A stretch of 6,827 bases of DNA from Flavobacteriales bacterium (GCA_947457285.1 CANGVZ010000119.1:1-6827); one strand, 5' to 3'. Shown: positions 1 through 6,665, counted from the first letter of the stretch. Translations and numbers: made by a program. Notes: a model not told the origin generated them from the letters alone.

Positions 1-751
1 CACGCTCTTTGCGCTCCACTTGTCCTTGCGGAAGGAGGGCGAACTGCGAAACTTTCGCACCCACGAAGAGCATAGCGCTTCCATTCGGACAAGTAGCAAC
101 GCAAGCACCGCAACCAATACAGGTTGCCGCATCGAACGCTTTGTCGGCGTCTTCCTTTGGAATCGGAATAGCATTCGCATCCATGGTACGTCCGCTGGTG
201 TTGACCGAAACGAAGAGCATTGCATATCCATTCGGACAAGTAGCTACGCATGCACCGCAACCGATACAAGTAGCAGCGTCAAATGACTTATCTGCATCCT
301 CTTTCGGAACAGGGATAGCGTTGGCGTCCAAGGTACGACCGCTGGTATTTACAGAAATAAAACCTCCCGCTTGCTGGATGCGATCGAAGGCGCTTCTATC
401 CACCATCAAATCCTTGATCACAGGGAAACCTGCGCTTCTCCAAGGCTCGATATAAATAGTATCGCCATCTTTAAATGAACGCATGTGCAACTGACAGGTC
501 GTTACTCCACGGTTTGGACCGTGTGCTTCACCATTGATGAACATGCTGCACATACCGCAAATACCTTCACGACAATCGTGGTCAAACGTCACCGGATCAT
601 CACCTTTCTCGATGAGTTGGTAGTTCAACACATCCATCATCTCGAGGAATGACATGTCTTCAGAAATATCTGAAACTTTGTACTCCACAATTTTACCTTC
701 ATCTTTGGCACTCTTCTGACGCCAAACTTTCAATGTGAGATTCATTGCCAT
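1..751 (-). CDS. sdhB: Succinate dehydrogenase/fumarate reductase iron-sulfur subunit, partial (3' end beyond window), with internal duplication
   Basis: This is the electron-transfer subunit of complex II, carrying electrons from FAD in SdhA to the membrane cytochrome. The visible 250 codons are open and unshifted to the window edge. The N-terminal [2Fe-2S] domain has Cys60, 65, 68 and 86 (DCREGICGMCS ... TTCQ), followed by EPWRSAGFPVIKDLMVDR, a family signature. The ferredoxin-type motif CIGCGACVATCPNG then occurs twice, with Cys162/165/168/172 and Cys211/214/217/221, because residues 131-179 are repeated as 180-228. Ordinary members have one copy. After the second copy the normal continuation resumes (AKVSQFALLPQGQ). 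The second C-terminal Cys motif, which supplies the [3Fe-4S] ligands, should lie beyond the edge. The expected total is roughly 300 residues against about 250 in the family. The start is ATG at 751, 7 bp after the sdhA stop; another in-frame ATG at 745 is possible. It is the last visible gene of sdhCAB. Confidence 0.96.
   Translation of the reverse strand, partial: MAMNLTLKVWRQKSAKDEGKIVEYKVSDISEDMSFLEMMDVLNYQLIEKGDDPVTFDHDCREGICGMCSMFINGEAHGPNRGVTTCQLHMRSFKDGDTIYIEPWRSAGFPVIKDLMVDRSAFDRIQQAGGFISVNTSGRTLDANAIPVPKEDADKSFDAATCIGCGACVATCPNGYAMLFVSVNTSGRTMDANAIPIPKEDADKAFDAATCIGCGACVATCPNGSAMLFVGAKVSQFALLPQGQVERKER
68..361 (-). repeat. Two-copy 147-bp in-frame tandem duplication inside sdhB
   Basis: The copies are 215-361 (residues 131-179) and 68-214 (residues 180-228), each exactly 49 codons. 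By hand alignment they differ at about 32 of 147 nucleotides, yet only five residues change: I/V at the second position, L/M, V/I, S/A and Y/S. All four Cys of the Fe-S motif and the NTSGRT, DANAIP and PKEDADK stretches are kept in both. The junction lies where FVSV (copy start) resembles FVGA (normal continuation), which fits a short-homology tandem duplication. The second copy ends in the GSAMLFV form seen in ordinary SdhB; the first has GYAMLFV. Confidence 0.97.
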
Positions 752-758
752 GTCTTTA

Positions 759-2759
759 TTATTTATAAGAACGTGCAGAAACTTTAATGTTTTCGTACAC
801 CAAATCTTCTTTAGTTAATTTTGGATTGCTTGGATCACCTGTGAATTCCCAAGCTGCTACATACATGTAGTTGTCGTCATCACGAAGTGCTTCGCCTTCT
901 TCTGTTTGATATTCTTCACGGAAGTGACCACCACAACTTTCTTTTCTATCAAGAGCATCGAGACACATCAATTCTCCAAGTTCGATGAAATCAGCAACAC
1001 GCGCTGCCTTTTCCAATTCGGGGTTCATTCCTACCATGGAGCCAGGTACACGCACATTCTTGTAGAAGTCTTCGCGCAATTTTTTCACTTCTTCTATAGC
1101 AAACTTTAATCCTTGCTCATTACGCGCCATCCCGCAATAATTCCAAATAAGCTTACCAAGTTTTTTATGGAAATAATCAACGGGCTTCGTTCCACCATTA
1201 TTAAAGAATGACTCCAACTGCTTTCTCACATTTGACTCTGCCTCTGCAAACTCAGGAGTATCCGTTGAAATGCGTCCAGTCTTAATTTCGTCTGCTAAAT
1301 AATTACCTATCGTATATGGCAATACGAAATAACCATCAGCAAGACCTTGCATCAAGGCAGATGCGCCAAGACGATTGGCTCCGTGGTCTGAGAAGTTTGC
1401 CTCTCCACACGCATAACAGCCAGGGATCGTTGTCATCAACTCATAGTCCACCCACAGACCACCCATTGTATAGTGAACTGCTGGATAAATCATCATCGGC
1501 GTTTCGTATGGATTTTCTGCTACGATTTGCTCGTACATCTGGAAAAGGTTTCCATACTTCGATTCAACGATTTTCTTACCAAGCTTTACGATGTCCTGGT
1601 GACTTGCATTGTGCAATCCTTTTACGTTTGCTTCTGCTTTTCCGTAACGAACAATTGCATCGCTAAAGTCGAGATACACTGCTTCGCCTGTTGCATTCAC
1701 TCCAAAACCAGCGTCGCAACGCTCTTTCGCCGCGCGTGATGCAATATCACGTGGCACGAGGTTACCGAAAGCTGGATATCTTCTTTCCAAATAATAATCT
1801 CTTCTGTCTTCTGGAAGGTCTGTAGGGCGAAGCTTTTTAGAACGAATAGCTTCTGCATCTTCCTTATATTTTGGAACCCAGATACGACCGTCATTTCTCA
1901 AAGATTCAGACATCAAAGTCAATTTAGACTGGTGATCACCTGAAACAGGAATACATGTTGGGTGAATCTGAGTAAAGCATGGGTTAGCGAATAAAGCACC
2001 TCTGCGGTGTGCGCGCCAAGCAGCAGTTACGTTCGAACCCATCGCATTTGTAGAAAGGAAAAATACGTTTCCGTATCCACCTGTGCACAATACTACTGCG
2101 TGGGCCGCATGACGCTCAAGCTCGCCCGTCACCAAGTTGCGAGCAATGATACCTCGTGCCTTTCCGTTGACAACCACCAAATCAAGCATTTCGTGGCGGT
2201 TCAACAATTGAATATTTCCTTTACCTATTTGGCGCGACATCGCAGAATACGCACCCAACAAAAGCTGTTGACCTGTCTGGCCCTTCGCATAGAAAGTGCG
2301 CGATACCTGAGTACCACCAAAAGAACGGTTATCGAGCAATCCACCATAATCGCGTGCAAAAGGAACACCTTGTGCCACACATTGGTCAATGATGTTAGCG
2401 CTCACTTCCGCCAAACGATGCACGTTGGCCTCTCTTGAGCGGTAGTCACCACCTTTGATCGTATCATAAAACAAACGATAGGTGCTGTCACCATCGTTCA
2501 TGTAGTTTTTCGCAGCATTGATACCGCCTTGAGCGGCAATAGAGTGAGCACGGCGCGGGCTATCCTGAAAACAAAGTGCCTTCACCTTATATCCCATCTC
2601 TGCGAGGGATGCAGCAGCAGAGGCACCTGCAAGCCCCGTCCCAACGACGATAACTTCAATATTTCTCTTGTTGGCCGGATTCACCAGGCGAACAGAGTTT
2701 TTGTACTTCGTCCACTTCTGATCTATTGGACCCTCTGGTATTCTTGCGTTCAACTGCAT
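759..2759 (-). CDS. sdhA: Succinate dehydrogenase/fumarate reductase flavoprotein subunit
   Basis: This is the catalytic subunit that interconverts succinate and fumarate at covalent FAD, on the cytoplasmic side of the membrane. The 666 residues match the long Bacteroidota form. Visible landmarks are the dinucleotide-binding GTGLAG (40-45), the flavin-linking His72 in RRAHSIAAQGG, and TGGYGNVF (226-233). The active-site loop HPTCIP is at 266-271, the catalytic Arg337 lies in VPRDIASRA, and His429 is in AVHYTMGG. The FAD-contacting GEANFSDHGANRLGASAL follows at 452-469. No key residue is missing. The ATG at 2759 gives the family N-terminus (MQLNARIPEGPIDQKW). It begins 37 bp after sdhC stops and ends 7 bp before sdhB, so the three are very likely cotranscribed. 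The direction of the reaction in vivo cannot be read from sequence. Confidence 0.98.
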   Translation of the reverse strand: MQLNARIPEGPIDQKWTKYKNSVRLVNPANKRNIEVIVVGTGLAGASAAASLAEMGYKVKALCFQDSPRRAHSIAAQGGINAAKNYMNDGDSTYRLFYDTIKGGDYRSREANVHRLAEVSANIIDQCVAQGVPFARDYGGLLDNRSFGGTQVSRTFYAKGQTGQQLLLGAYSAMSRQIGKGNIQLLNRHEMLDLVVVNGKARGIIARNLVTGELERHAAHAVVLCTGGYGNVFFLSTNAMGSNVTAAWRAHRRGALFANPCFTQIHPTCIPVSGDHQSKLTLMSESLRNDGRIWVPKYKEDAEAIRSKKLRPTDLPEDRRDYYLERRYPAFGNLVPRDIASRAAKERCDAGFGVNATGEAVYLDFSDAIVRYGKAEANVKGLHNASHQDIVKLGKKIVESKYGNLFQMYEQIVAENPYETPMMIYPAVHYTMGGLWVDYELMTTIPGCYACGEANFSDHGANRLGASALMQGLADGYFVLPYTIGNYLADEIKTGRISTDTPEFAEAESNVRKQLESFFNNGGTKPVDYFHKKLGKLIWNYCGMARNEQGLKFAIEEVKKLREDFYKNVRVPGSMVGMNPELEKAARVADFIELGELMCLDALDRKESCGGHFREEYQTEEGEALRDDDNYMYVAAWEFTGDPSNPKLTKEDLVYENIKVSARSYK

Positions 2760-2796
2760 GATTATAATATTTTAATCTGTTGAATGATGACAACAA

Positions 2797-3489
2797 TTAT
2801 TGAATCAACTTAAAGAAGAATGCGATTGGCATCGCAGCAAAAATTGCCGGAATGATGATTGAAAACGCATCACCCACGAGCGCAATTGTATTCTTATACT
2901 TTGCCTGATTGAATCCAAGCGATTGGAAAGCACTCTTAAATCCATGCAACAAGTGCCAGAACAAAGAAATACAGCCCAACACATAAACGATTACCACCCA
3001 TCCTTTGCTGAAGATATACTGCATTTCTCCATAAAGGTTTTCCAGTTTCTTTCCATCCACAAACATTACTTCAGGCTCGATGGTAACGCCCGTCACACGT
3101 GATCTGTACCAGAAATGGTACATATGAAGAATAAGGAATAAAAGAATGAGCGTTCCGAGAAGTGCCATGCTGCGGCTATACCATTTGCTGCTTGCTGAAG
3201 CTTTTTCGTAAGCATACTTCACGGGGCGCGCTGTTTTATTTTGAAAATAAAGCATCAATCCATCGATGATGTGCAAAAGCAAACCGGCAAAAAGACCAAT
3301 CTCCATAGTTCGGATGATGACATTGGTGCCCATGAAATGCGCCCACTCATTAAAGAGTTGACCTCCATCGTTAGCAAAAATGGTGGCGTTGATCGCGCAA
3401 TGCACTACCAGGAAGGAAATCAAAAAAATTCCTGTCAGAGACATCCAGAACTTTTTGGTAATAGAAGACTTAAATAATCCCGTTGCCAT
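2797..3489 (-). CDS. sdhC: Succinate dehydrogenase cytochrome b subunit (single-subunit, B-type anchor)
   Basis: This 230-residue membrane protein anchors SdhAB and passes electrons to menaquinone. Five hydrophobic segments are visible at roughly 14-36, 62-82, 107-126, 164-182 and 203-227, as in the Wolinella/Bacillus type that binds two b hemes. Histidines suited to heme ligation are His30 (LVVHCAIN), His73 (LLHIIDG), His122/125 (LHMYHFW) and His179/182 (FWHLLHGFKSAFQSLG); I infer these ligands by analogy. No separate sdhD is present and none is expected in this type. The ATG at 3489 gives MATGLFKSSITKKFW, which leads directly into the first helix. It is the first gene of the sdhCAB unit, separated from tsf by an intrinsic terminator, so it should have its own promoter. 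Confidence 0.95.
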   Translation of the reverse strand: MATGLFKSSITKKFWMSLTGIFLISFLVVHCAINATIFANDGGQLFNEWAHFMGTNVIIRTMEIGLFAGLLLHIIDGLMLYFQNKTARPVKYAYEKASASSKWYSRSMALLGTLILLFLILHMYHFWYRSRVTGVTIEPEVMFVDGKKLENLYGEMQYIFSKGWVVIVYVLGCISLFWHLLHGFKSAFQSLGFNQAKYKNTIALVGDAFSIIIPAIFAAMPIAFFFKLIQ

Positions 3490-3513
3490 ATAGATAAGTA
3501 TATTTTTTCGAGG

Positions 3514-3521
3514 CGAAAATA
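3514..3521 (-). promoter_or_regulatory. Possible -7 element for sdhCAB (weak)
   Basis: The 166-bp gap between tsf and sdhC must hold a promoter, because a terminator follows tsf. The minus strand has TATTTTCG here, one base off the Bacteroidota TAnnTTTG -7 consensus and 24 bp before the sdhC ATG. I see no TTG or TTTG at the expected spacing upstream, where GTGG stands instead. The same octamer occurs in the better supported rplM promoter, which is the main reason for listing it. Confidence 0.3.
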
Positions 3522-3604
3522 AGTGGCAAACCCTTACACTCCACTATTCCTTCTCATTTAGATTACTTCAAAATAACAAAACATGGCAAAAAAAAGTTCA
3601 AGCA

Positions 3605-3632
3605 ATAAAAAACCCCGACTAAAGTCGGGGTT
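3605..3632 (-). terminator. Intrinsic terminator after tsf
   Basis: A perfect 10-bp stem, AACCCCGACT at 3611-3620 and AGTCGGGGTT at 3623-3632, encloses a minimal loop. On the minus strand it is followed by a T-rich run reading TTTTTTATTG, counting the last two stem bases. It begins 23 bp past the tsf stop and separates the translation genes from sdhCAB. Confidence 0.92.
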
Positions 3633-3655
3633 CTAGTATTCTCAAAAAAAGAATC

Positions 3656-4483
3656 TTAGTTCAAAGAATGACGTTGGAAACCAACGGCAGCAAGATCCTT
3701 ATCTACAGTCTTCAAGTACTGAGCTACTGAAAGCTTACCATCCTTGATAAACTCTTGGTTTACCAAAGTAGCTTCTTTGTAGAACTTGTTCAAGCGACCC
3801 ATAGCGATCTTTTCAGCCATATCAGCTGGCTTACCTTCATTGATAGCTTGCTCCTTACCAACTTCGATTTCGCGTTGCTTCACATCTTCAGGAACGCTGC
3901 TCTCGTCGAGTGCTACAGGAGCCATTGCAGCAGCCTGCATCGCTACGTCGCGACCAACTTCATCGGTGGTAGCCTTGTTGAATGCTACAAAAGCAGCCAA
4001 CTTGTTACCTGGGTGATTGTACACAGCAACGAATTCAGCGTTGGTGATTTCGTACTTTGACAAATCGATTTTCTCACCGATTTTACCGATTTCTTCAGTG
4101 ATCTTATCAGCGATAGTCAAAGAAGTACCTGGGTAGTTCAATGCCTTCAACTCGTCGATAGTAGCTGGCTTGTTAGCCACCGCCACGTCAGCGATAGTAT
4201 TAGCGAACTTGTCGAAGTCAGCGTTTTTAGCAACGAAGTCTGTTTCGCAGTTAAGAACTACAAGAACACCAGTTTTAGCGTCTTCAGTTCTCTTTGTGAT
4301 TACGAGACCTTCAGCAGCATCGCGGTCGCTGCGGCTAGCAGCCACTTTCTGACCTTTTTTGCGAAGGAAATCGATTGCCGCTTCGAAGTCACCGTTGGCT
4401 TCTACTAGGGCCTTTTTGCAGTCCATCATACCTGCACCAGTGATGGTACGTAGTTTATTTACGTCTGCAGCTGTAATTGTCAT
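3656..4483 (-). CDS. tsf: Translation elongation factor Ts
   Basis: EF-Ts is the cytoplasmic nucleotide exchange factor that regenerates EF-Tu-GTP. The 275-residue product opens with the UBA-like domain (VNKLRTITGAGMMDCKKAL, residues 8-26) and GDFEAAIDFLRKKG. The EF-Tu-contacting signature TDFVAKN follows at 81-87 in the core domain. The remaining sequence is a complete core with no coiled-coil loss or frameshift, and the length fits the phylum. The ATG at 4483 gives MTITAADVNKLR, with no clear Shine-Dalgarno sequence ahead of it. It lies 124 bp after rpsB, the conserved neighbour across bacteria, and is followed by a strong terminator, so it ends the ribosomal unit. Confidence 0.97.
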   Translation of the reverse strand: MTITAADVNKLRTITGAGMMDCKKALVEANGDFEAAIDFLRKKGQKVAASRSDRDAAEGLVITKRTEDAKTGVLVVLNCETDFVAKNADFDKFANTIADVAVANKPATIDELKALNYPGTSLTIADKITEEIGKIGEKIDLSKYEITNAEFVAVYNHPGNKLAAFVAFNKATTDEVGRDVAMQAAAMAPVALDESSVPEDVKQREIEVGKEQAINEGKPADMAEKIAMGRLNKFYKEATLVNQEFIKDGKLSVAQYLKTVDKDLAAVGFQRHSLN

Positions 4484-4607
4484 GATATTATTTTATAAAA
4501 AGTTTGGACAAAATTGAATAAACAAAACACTTCTATGCATGCTTTGGGCGATTCACAACCTAAACTTAACACCGTGTAACGGTGGTAACTATTCAGGTTA
4601 AATCGGC
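4484..4607 (-). other. rpsB-tsf intergenic spacer with a small hairpin
   Basis: This 124-bp gap is longer than others in the unit. It contains a 5-bp hairpin, CACCG (4570-4574) paired with CGGTG (4580-4584) over a 5-base loop, about 24 bp after the rpsB stop. No T-run follows on the minus strand, so it is not a convincing terminator. It might act as a processing or partial attenuation site, since rpsB and tsf need different output, but that is inference. I see no good promoter match in the gap. Confidence 0.3.
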
Positions 4608-5369
4608 TTAAGCTTCGCTAGATGCCTTTTTGCGGCCGCGGCCTTCACCTTTGTTTTCGCCTTCTTCAGCGCTCTTGTCAGCCTTACGCTCAGACAATCC
4701 TTCTGCGATAGATTCAATTACCACATCGAGGATTTTAGAGATAGACTTAGTAGCATCATCATTGGCTGGGATAGCGAAATCTACTTTACGTGGATCGCTA
4801 TTGGTATCAACCATTGCGAAAACCGGAATACCTAGACGCTTGGCTTCTGCAACAGCGATATGTTCTTTCATGATATCGATTACAAAAAGAGCTGCAGGAA
4901 CACGATTCATATCAGCGATAGAACCGAGGTTTTTCTGCATCTTCATGTAAGTACGATCCAATTGAAGACGCTCACGCTTGCTGAGTGTAGCAGCAGTTCC
5001 GTCAGCACCCATTTTCTCGATATTCGCCATTTTGCGAACCGCCTTACGGATGGTAACGAAGTTGGTAAGCATACCACCAGGCCATCTTTCAGTTACGAAA
5101 GGCATACCGATAGCGCTCACTTTCTCTGCTACGATGTCTTTTGCTTGTTTCTTTGTTGCTACGAAGAGGATTTTCTTTCCTGACTTAGCGATCTGCTTAA
5201 GAGCTGCAGATGCTTCTTCGAGCTTAACGACCGTCTTGTTGAGGTCGATGATATGGATTCCCTTTTTTTCTCCGAAGATGTAAGGGGCCATGTTTGGGTT
5301 CCACTTGCGGCTGAGGTGTCCAAAGTGTACACCTGCATCCAGCAATTCGTCAAAACTAACTTTTGCCAT
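4608..5369 (-). CDS. rpsB: 30S ribosomal protein S2
   Basis: S2 (uS2) binds 16S rRNA on the back of the 30S subunit and is needed to recruit S1 in bacteria that have it. The 253-residue product begins MAKVSFDELLDAGVHFGH and continues with SRKWNPNMAPYIFGEKKGIHI, the family's N-terminal signature. RWPGGMLTNF and the C-terminal VDTNSDPRKVDFAIPANDDA are also present. A charged low-complexity tail (about the last 25 residues, rich in K, E, G and R) closes the protein; such tails vary among S2 proteins. I chose ATG at 5369. An in-frame TTG at 5408 would add 13 residues with no family resemblance, and it falls inside the outer stem of the upstream hairpin. rpsI lies upstream and tsf downstream. Confidence 0.97.
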   Translation of the reverse strand: MAKVSFDELLDAGVHFGHLSRKWNPNMAPYIFGEKKGIHIIDLNKTVVKLEEASAALKQIAKSGKKILFVATKKQAKDIVAEKVSAIGMPFVTERWPGGMLTNFVTIRKAVRKMANIEKMGADGTAATLSKRERLQLDRTYMKMQKNLGSIADMNRVPAALFVIDIMKEHIAVAEAKRLGIPVFAMVDTNSDPRKVDFAIPANDDATKSISKILDVVIESIAEGLSERKADKSAEEGENKGEGRGRKKASSEA

Positions 5370-5406
5370 TGTATTAAATTGATCTTGTTTACTTTCTCTA
5401 AATGTC

Positions 5407-5477
5407 AACTGCCTGGTAGCCGACCCACGAAAAAAATACTGAATTGTATGATTTTCGTGGGGCGAGTCCTGGCAGTT
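5407..5477 (-). promoter_or_regulatory. Structured leader upstream of rpsB (candidate ribosomal-protein autoregulatory element)
   Basis: The rpsI-rpsB gap of 146 bp folds into a long nested hairpin. The outer stem pairs AACTGCC (5407-5413) with GGCAGTT (5471-5477); after one T/T mismatch, GG (5415-5416) pairs with CC (5468-5469). An asymmetric internal loop follows. Then comes a perfect 10-bp stem, CCCACGAAAA (5424-5433) with TTTTCGTGGG (5452-5461), a 2x2 internal loop, and a 4-bp ATAC/GTAT stem capped by six bases. No T-run follows on the minus strand, so it is not a terminator. It ends 37 bp before the rpsB ATG. Position and shape suit an RNA site bound by a ribosomal protein such as S2, but the ligand is inferred. 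Confidence 0.65.
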
Positions 5478-5515
5478 TGGATTCTAAACAAGCAGCTACT
5501 CGAGCCAATAAGCGA

Positions 5516-5905
5516 TTAACGCTTAGAGAACTGGAAGCGCTTTCTTGCTTTCTTCTGACCGAACTTCTTACGCTCAACCATACGTGGGTCACGAGTGGTA
5601 AGACCTTCAGCCTTCAATAATGTTTTCCATTCAGGGTTGAGTTCAATCAACGCCTTACTGATTGCCAAACGGAGAGCTTCAGCTTGACCAGTGATACCAC
5701 CGCCGTCAAGATTCGCTTTGAAATCATACTTACCCTCGTTACCAGTCAACGCGAATGGTTGATTCACGCGGTACTGGAGAACCATCGTTGGGAAATATGT
5801 CTTATAATCTTTACCATTGATGGTAAAGTTACCGGTACCTTCAGAAAGGTAAACGCGAGCAACTGCTGTCTTTCTGCGTCCGGATGTATTTGTTACTTCA
5901 GCCAT
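5516..5905 (-). CDS. rpsI: 30S ribosomal protein S9
   Basis: S9 (uS9) sits in the head of the 30S subunit, and its C-terminal tail reaches the P-site tRNA. The 129-residue product carries GRRKTAVARVYL near the start (9-20), GGGITGQAEALRLAISKAL in the middle, and TRDPRMVERKKFGQKKARKRFQFSKR at the end. The last three residues, SKR, are the conserved tail whose terminal Arg contacts P-site tRNA. Length is normal for a bacterial S9. The ATG at 5905 (MAEVTNTSGRRKTAV) lies 12 bp after the rplM stop, so rplM and rpsI are cotranscribed, the usual pairing. The long leader to rpsB follows. Confidence 0.97.
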   Translation of the reverse strand: MAEVTNTSGRRKTAVARVYLSEGTGNFTINGKDYKTYFPTMVLQYRVNQPFALTGNEGKYDFKANLDGGGITGQAEALRLAISKALIELNPEWKTLLKAEGLTTRDPRMVERKKFGQKKARKRFQFSKR

Positions 5906-5917
5906 TTGACTAAATTA

Positions 5918-6367
5918 TTATCCTTTTAATTTGTATTCCTTTGGTTGTTGTGCATCCTGATCATGGTTTGGACCAGAGTAAACGTAAAGGTTGCGGTAAA
6001 CCGCGCGACCCAAACGATTCTTTGGAAGCATACCACGAACTGCCATCTCGATCATCGCGGTTGGGTGCTTGGCCATAGTCTCTTTTGGAGTGGCAAAGCG
6101 CTGACCACCAGGATAACCTGTGTAGCGGATATAAACCTTCTCATCCCACTTCTTACCTGTGAGCTGAATCTTCTCTGCGTTGATGATAACAACGTTATCA
6201 CCGCAGTCAGCGTGAGGTGTGAAATTAGTCTTATGCTTTCCGCGGAGGATGTATGCCACCTCGCTGCTAAGACGTCCTAATGTTTGTCCTTCAGCATCGA
6301 TAAGAAGCCACTGCTTGTTGGCATTCTCCTTATTGGCTGAAATTGTTTTATAGCTCAACGTATCCAT
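5918..6367 (-). CDS. rplM: 50S ribosomal protein L13
   Basis: L13 (uL13) is an early assembly protein of the 50S subunit. The 149 residues contain QWLLIDAEGQTLGRLSSEVA (20-39), LRGKHKTNFTPHADCGDNVV, INAEKIQLTGKKW, and YIRYTGYPGGQR. The distal AVRGMLPKNRLGR motif leads to a normal C-terminus, and nothing is missing. ATG at 6367 is the first in its frame, since a TAG lies in frame 15 bp upstream. There is no Shine-Dalgarno match, only an A-rich stretch, as is usual in Bacteroidota. It is the first gene of the ribosomal unit, with two candidate promoters in the AT-rich region upstream. Confidence 0.97.
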   Translation of the reverse strand: MDTLSYKTISANKENANKQWLLIDAEGQTLGRLSSEVAYILRGKHKTNFTPHADCGDNVVIINAEKIQLTGKKWDEKVYIRYTGYPGGQRFATPKETMAKHPTAMIEMAVRGMLPKNRLGRAVYRNLYVYSGPNHDQDAQQPKEYKLKG

Positions 6368-6410
6368 TGCTATTGATTTCTAGTGTTTTTCCTTTTTGAA
6401 AAACGGGCTG

Positions 6411-6441
6411 CGAAAATACTACCTTTTTCCGAAACTGCAAA
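6411..6441 (-). promoter_or_regulatory. Candidate rplM promoter, proximal
   Basis: On the minus strand, TTTG (6441-6438) is followed by 19 bp and then TATTTTCG (6418-6411). The first matches the Bacteroidota -33 element and the second is one base off the -7 consensus TAnnTTTG; the 19-bp spacing is typical. Initiation a few bases downstream would give a leader of roughly 35-40 nt before the rplM ATG. Confidence 0.6.
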
Positions 6442-6513
6442 TACTTTTCAACATACTTTTTTGAAAAAAGCGAAAAAACCCTGAAAAACCTAAGTTTTTT
6501 CTATTTCGGACGG

Positions 6514-6542
6514 CAAAAATAAGGGGTTTATCCGTTCCCCAA
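6514..6542 (-). promoter_or_regulatory. Candidate rplM promoter, distal
   Basis: The minus strand reads TTG (6542-6540), an 18-bp spacer, then TATTTTTG (6521-6514), a full match to TAnnTTTG. A transcript from here would carry an AT-rich leader of about 140 nt containing several A/T-run hairpins. The spacer overlaps the leftmost LytTR-like box. Which of the two rplM promoters is used, or whether both are, cannot be told from sequence. Confidence 0.5.
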
Positions 6543-6581
6543 TTTTTTTTGACCGTTGCCCATCTCAAGGCGACCGTTCGT
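6531..6581 (+). promoter_or_regulatory. Three LytTR-like direct repeats at 21-bp spacing
   Basis: TCCGTTCCC (6531-6539), ACCGTTGCC (6552-6560) and ACCGTTCGT (6573-6581) start exactly 21 bp apart in one orientation. From memory, LytTR-family response regulators bind 9-bp direct repeats of the form [TA][AC][CA]GTTN[AG][TG] with a 21-22-bp period. The third box fits all positions; the first two fit the core NCCGTT but not the last two bases. A period of two helical turns puts all three on one DNA face. The next 21-bp step falls on the candidate plus-strand -7 at 6595. The regulator itself is not in the window. Confidence 0.5.
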
Positions 6582-6594
6582 TCATCCTACCTTA

Positions 6595-6602
6595 TATATA
6601 TG
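6595..6602 (+). promoter_or_regulatory. Possible -7 element for the plus-strand short unit
   Basis: TATATATG is one base off TAnnTTTG. It lies 25 bp ahead of the first small ORF's conserved start region. No TTG stands at the -33 position, where the third LytTR-like box lies instead, as might be expected of an activator-dependent promoter. The TATATATAT run could also match by chance. Confidence 0.3.
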
Positions 6603-6626
6603 TAAAGATATCTCCATTTTTACGTT

Positions 6627-6665
6627 ATGAATCACAGCAGATTCAACACCTGTTTCACCTCTTAA
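6627..6665 (+). CDS. Candidate micro-ORF, 12 residues (leader peptide?)
   Basis: ATG to TAA encodes MNHSRFNTCFTS. I do not recognise it. It is preceded by ACGTT, like the second micro-ORF exactly 50 bp downstream, and both peptides begin with the pattern M-x-x-S followed shortly by F. It contains one Cys and two Phe. It lies between a putative promoter and a strong terminator, the place for a leader peptide or a micropeptide of a small RNA. No Shine-Dalgarno sequence is visible. Chance cannot be excluded for so short a frame. Confidence 0.3.
   Translation: MNHSRFNTCFTS

Noticed and set aside
68..361. Assembly stutter as explanation for the sdhB repeat
   Set aside because: The copies differ at about 32 of 147 positions with mostly silent changes; a simple assembly duplication would give identical copies.
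9..455. A 148-codon plus-strand ORF with internal repeats, opposite sdhB
   Set aside because: It is the antisense of sdhB. Its repeats mirror the duplicated sdhB segment, and its protein has no family resemblance.
5370..5407. TTGACA on the minus strand ahead of rpsB as a sigma-70 style promoter
   Set aside because: There is no TATAAT at 16-18 bp, and this phylum uses a different promoter pattern.
5370..5408. TTG start 13 codons upstream of the chosen rpsB start
   Set aside because: The extra residues do not resemble S2, the ATG at 5369 gives the family N-terminus, and the TTG lies in the leader's outer stem.
6466..6500. A/T-run hairpins such as CTTTTTTGAAAAAAG in the rplM leader, as terminators
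   Set aside because: The stems are almost pure A-T with very short loops and lie inside a run-rich region, so they are not stable enough to call.
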